Source: Spirosoma fluviale | Lineage (GTDB): Bacteria; Bacteroidota; Bacteroidia; Cytophagales; Cyclobacteriaceae | Length of the DNA stretch: 57,672 nucleotides | Reading direction: 5' to 3' | NCBI GenBank assembly: GCA_945901615.1 | Contig: CAMDLI010000006.1 | Location: forward strand, 1-57,672 | In this document: in pieces, positions 57,181 through 57,672 of the stretch | How the letters are laid out: the number at the start of each line of letters is the position of its first letter | How positions within the stretch are numbered: the first letter of the stretch is position 1 | The notes under the pieces: model-generated | What the model was told of the DNA's origin: nothing | The model's database searches: none | What the model saw: the letters and a program-made list of their open reading frames with translations, nothing else | Program-made: the position numbers and the translations under genes

Positions 57181-57672
57181 TTAATTTTCCTCTTTTAGTA
57201 ACTCTAAGTAATACGAATAATAGGATTGCAAGTCCTCCGACTGTTCCTTCTCCGCTATCGCCACCATTTTGTCCAACACACCCTCCTCCATCACAAAACC
57301 CATCAAGGTTTGAAAGGCCCCTAATCGCAAGAAATCCTTTGGATTGTTCTCCAAAACAGCAAGCAATCGGCGTATGGCCTTTTCCTTGTCGGAAACCTCC
57401 ACATCCATGAAATAACTCCCGTAATACCCCATAAAATAATATAAACCCTCTCCACTCAACTTTGAAAAGGTCTGCTCAAACCAGGGCCCCTTGCCGAGAA
57501 CCTTAGTTGAAATGTAATATTCTGCCAACCCAACAGCCATCCTGAAATTGGTCTCTCGCTCAAAGGTCTCCATCCACGAAAGCTCTACCACCGGATCAGC
57601 AACACGAGCCAAACCCATCAATGCCGCACCCGCAACTAAATAGGAAGGGTCACGCGCCAAGCGGGTAAATGC
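57181..57672 (-). CDS. Probable M1-family aminopeptidase, C-terminal end
   Basis: The 3' part of a gene that enters from the right edge; the last 163 codons are visible and the frame is open to the boundary. The helical, repeat-like sequence (RDPSYLVAGAALMGLAR, RLGAFQTLMGFVMEEGV) is like the HEAT-type C-terminal domain of M1 metallopeptidases (aminopeptidase N family). No catalytic HExxH can be seen because it would lie upstream. Family assignment is therefore tentative; another HEAT-repeat protein is possible. Confidence 0.55.
   Translation of the reverse strand, partial: AFTRLARDPSYLVAGAALMGLARVADPVVELSWMETFERETNFRMAVGLAEYYISTKVLGKGPWFEQTFSKLSGEGLYYFMGYYGSYFMDVEVSDKEKAIRRLLAVLENNPKDFLRLGAFQTLMGFVMEEGVLDKMVAIAEKEQSEDLQSYYSYYLELLKEEN

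Overview
The window is a chromosomal segment of a Bacteroidota bacterium, most likely order Cytophagales (a Cyclobacteriaceae/Algoriphagus-like genome). The evidence is: promoters of the Bacteroidota type (TTTG, 19 bases, TAnnTTTG); little sign of Shine-Dalgarno sites; a type IX secretion C-terminal sorting domain; a PorD-like DUF4835 protein; a TonB receptor with an adjacent DUF4249 lipoprotein; and Bacteroidota variants of ribosomal proteins (L36 with one cysteine, alanine/lysine-rich tails). No insertion sequence, prophage or CRISPR array was seen. The species was not determined.

Layout. 1-131: start of a secreted protein, probably an amidohydrolase. 132-467: non-coding, with two heptad repeat arrays and a terminator. 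468-8976 (minus strand): fabI, recN, porD-like, coaBC, rpoZ, bamD, a T9SS-sorted protein and an OstA/LptA-like protein; bamD to recN looks like one operon. 9025-14730 (plus): tilS, a cyclic-nucleotide-binding protein, mdh and an 896-residue membrane-anchored protein. 14771-20976 (minus): four tightly coupled envelope genes (secreted protein, TonB receptor, DUF4249 lipoprotein, MG2/plug-like protein), divergent from a Tat-exported sugar isomerase/epimerase-like protein. 22057-25373 (minus): beta-barrel protein, FtsB/DivIC-like protein, eno and carA.

25488-57035 (minus) is the core transcription/translation region. It reads, in order of transcription: tRNA-Tyr, tRNA-Gly, tRNA-Thr, tuf; tRNA-Trp, secE, nusG, rplK, rplA, rplJ, rplL, rpoB, rpoC; a DUF3467 gene; rpsL, rpsG, fusA, rpsJ; then rplC to rplQ (S10, spc and alpha clusters joined, with secY, map, infA, rpmJ and rpoA). 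The last 492 bases hold the C-terminal end of a probable M1-family aminopeptidase.

The genes are mostly housekeeping. The points of interest are regulatory and architectural. Five strong promoters (tRNA-Tyr, tRNA-Trp/secE, rpsL, rplC, bamD) share an identical TTTG-N19-TAnnTTTGC core followed by a G+C-rich CC-ending element. Terminators and promoters cut the ribosomal superoperon at unusual places, for example between rpsJ and rplC. The least-characterised system is the four-gene TonB-receptor operon, whose last gene appears to combine an MG2-like domain with a barrel-less plug-like segment. All calls come from reading the sequence; no database search was run.
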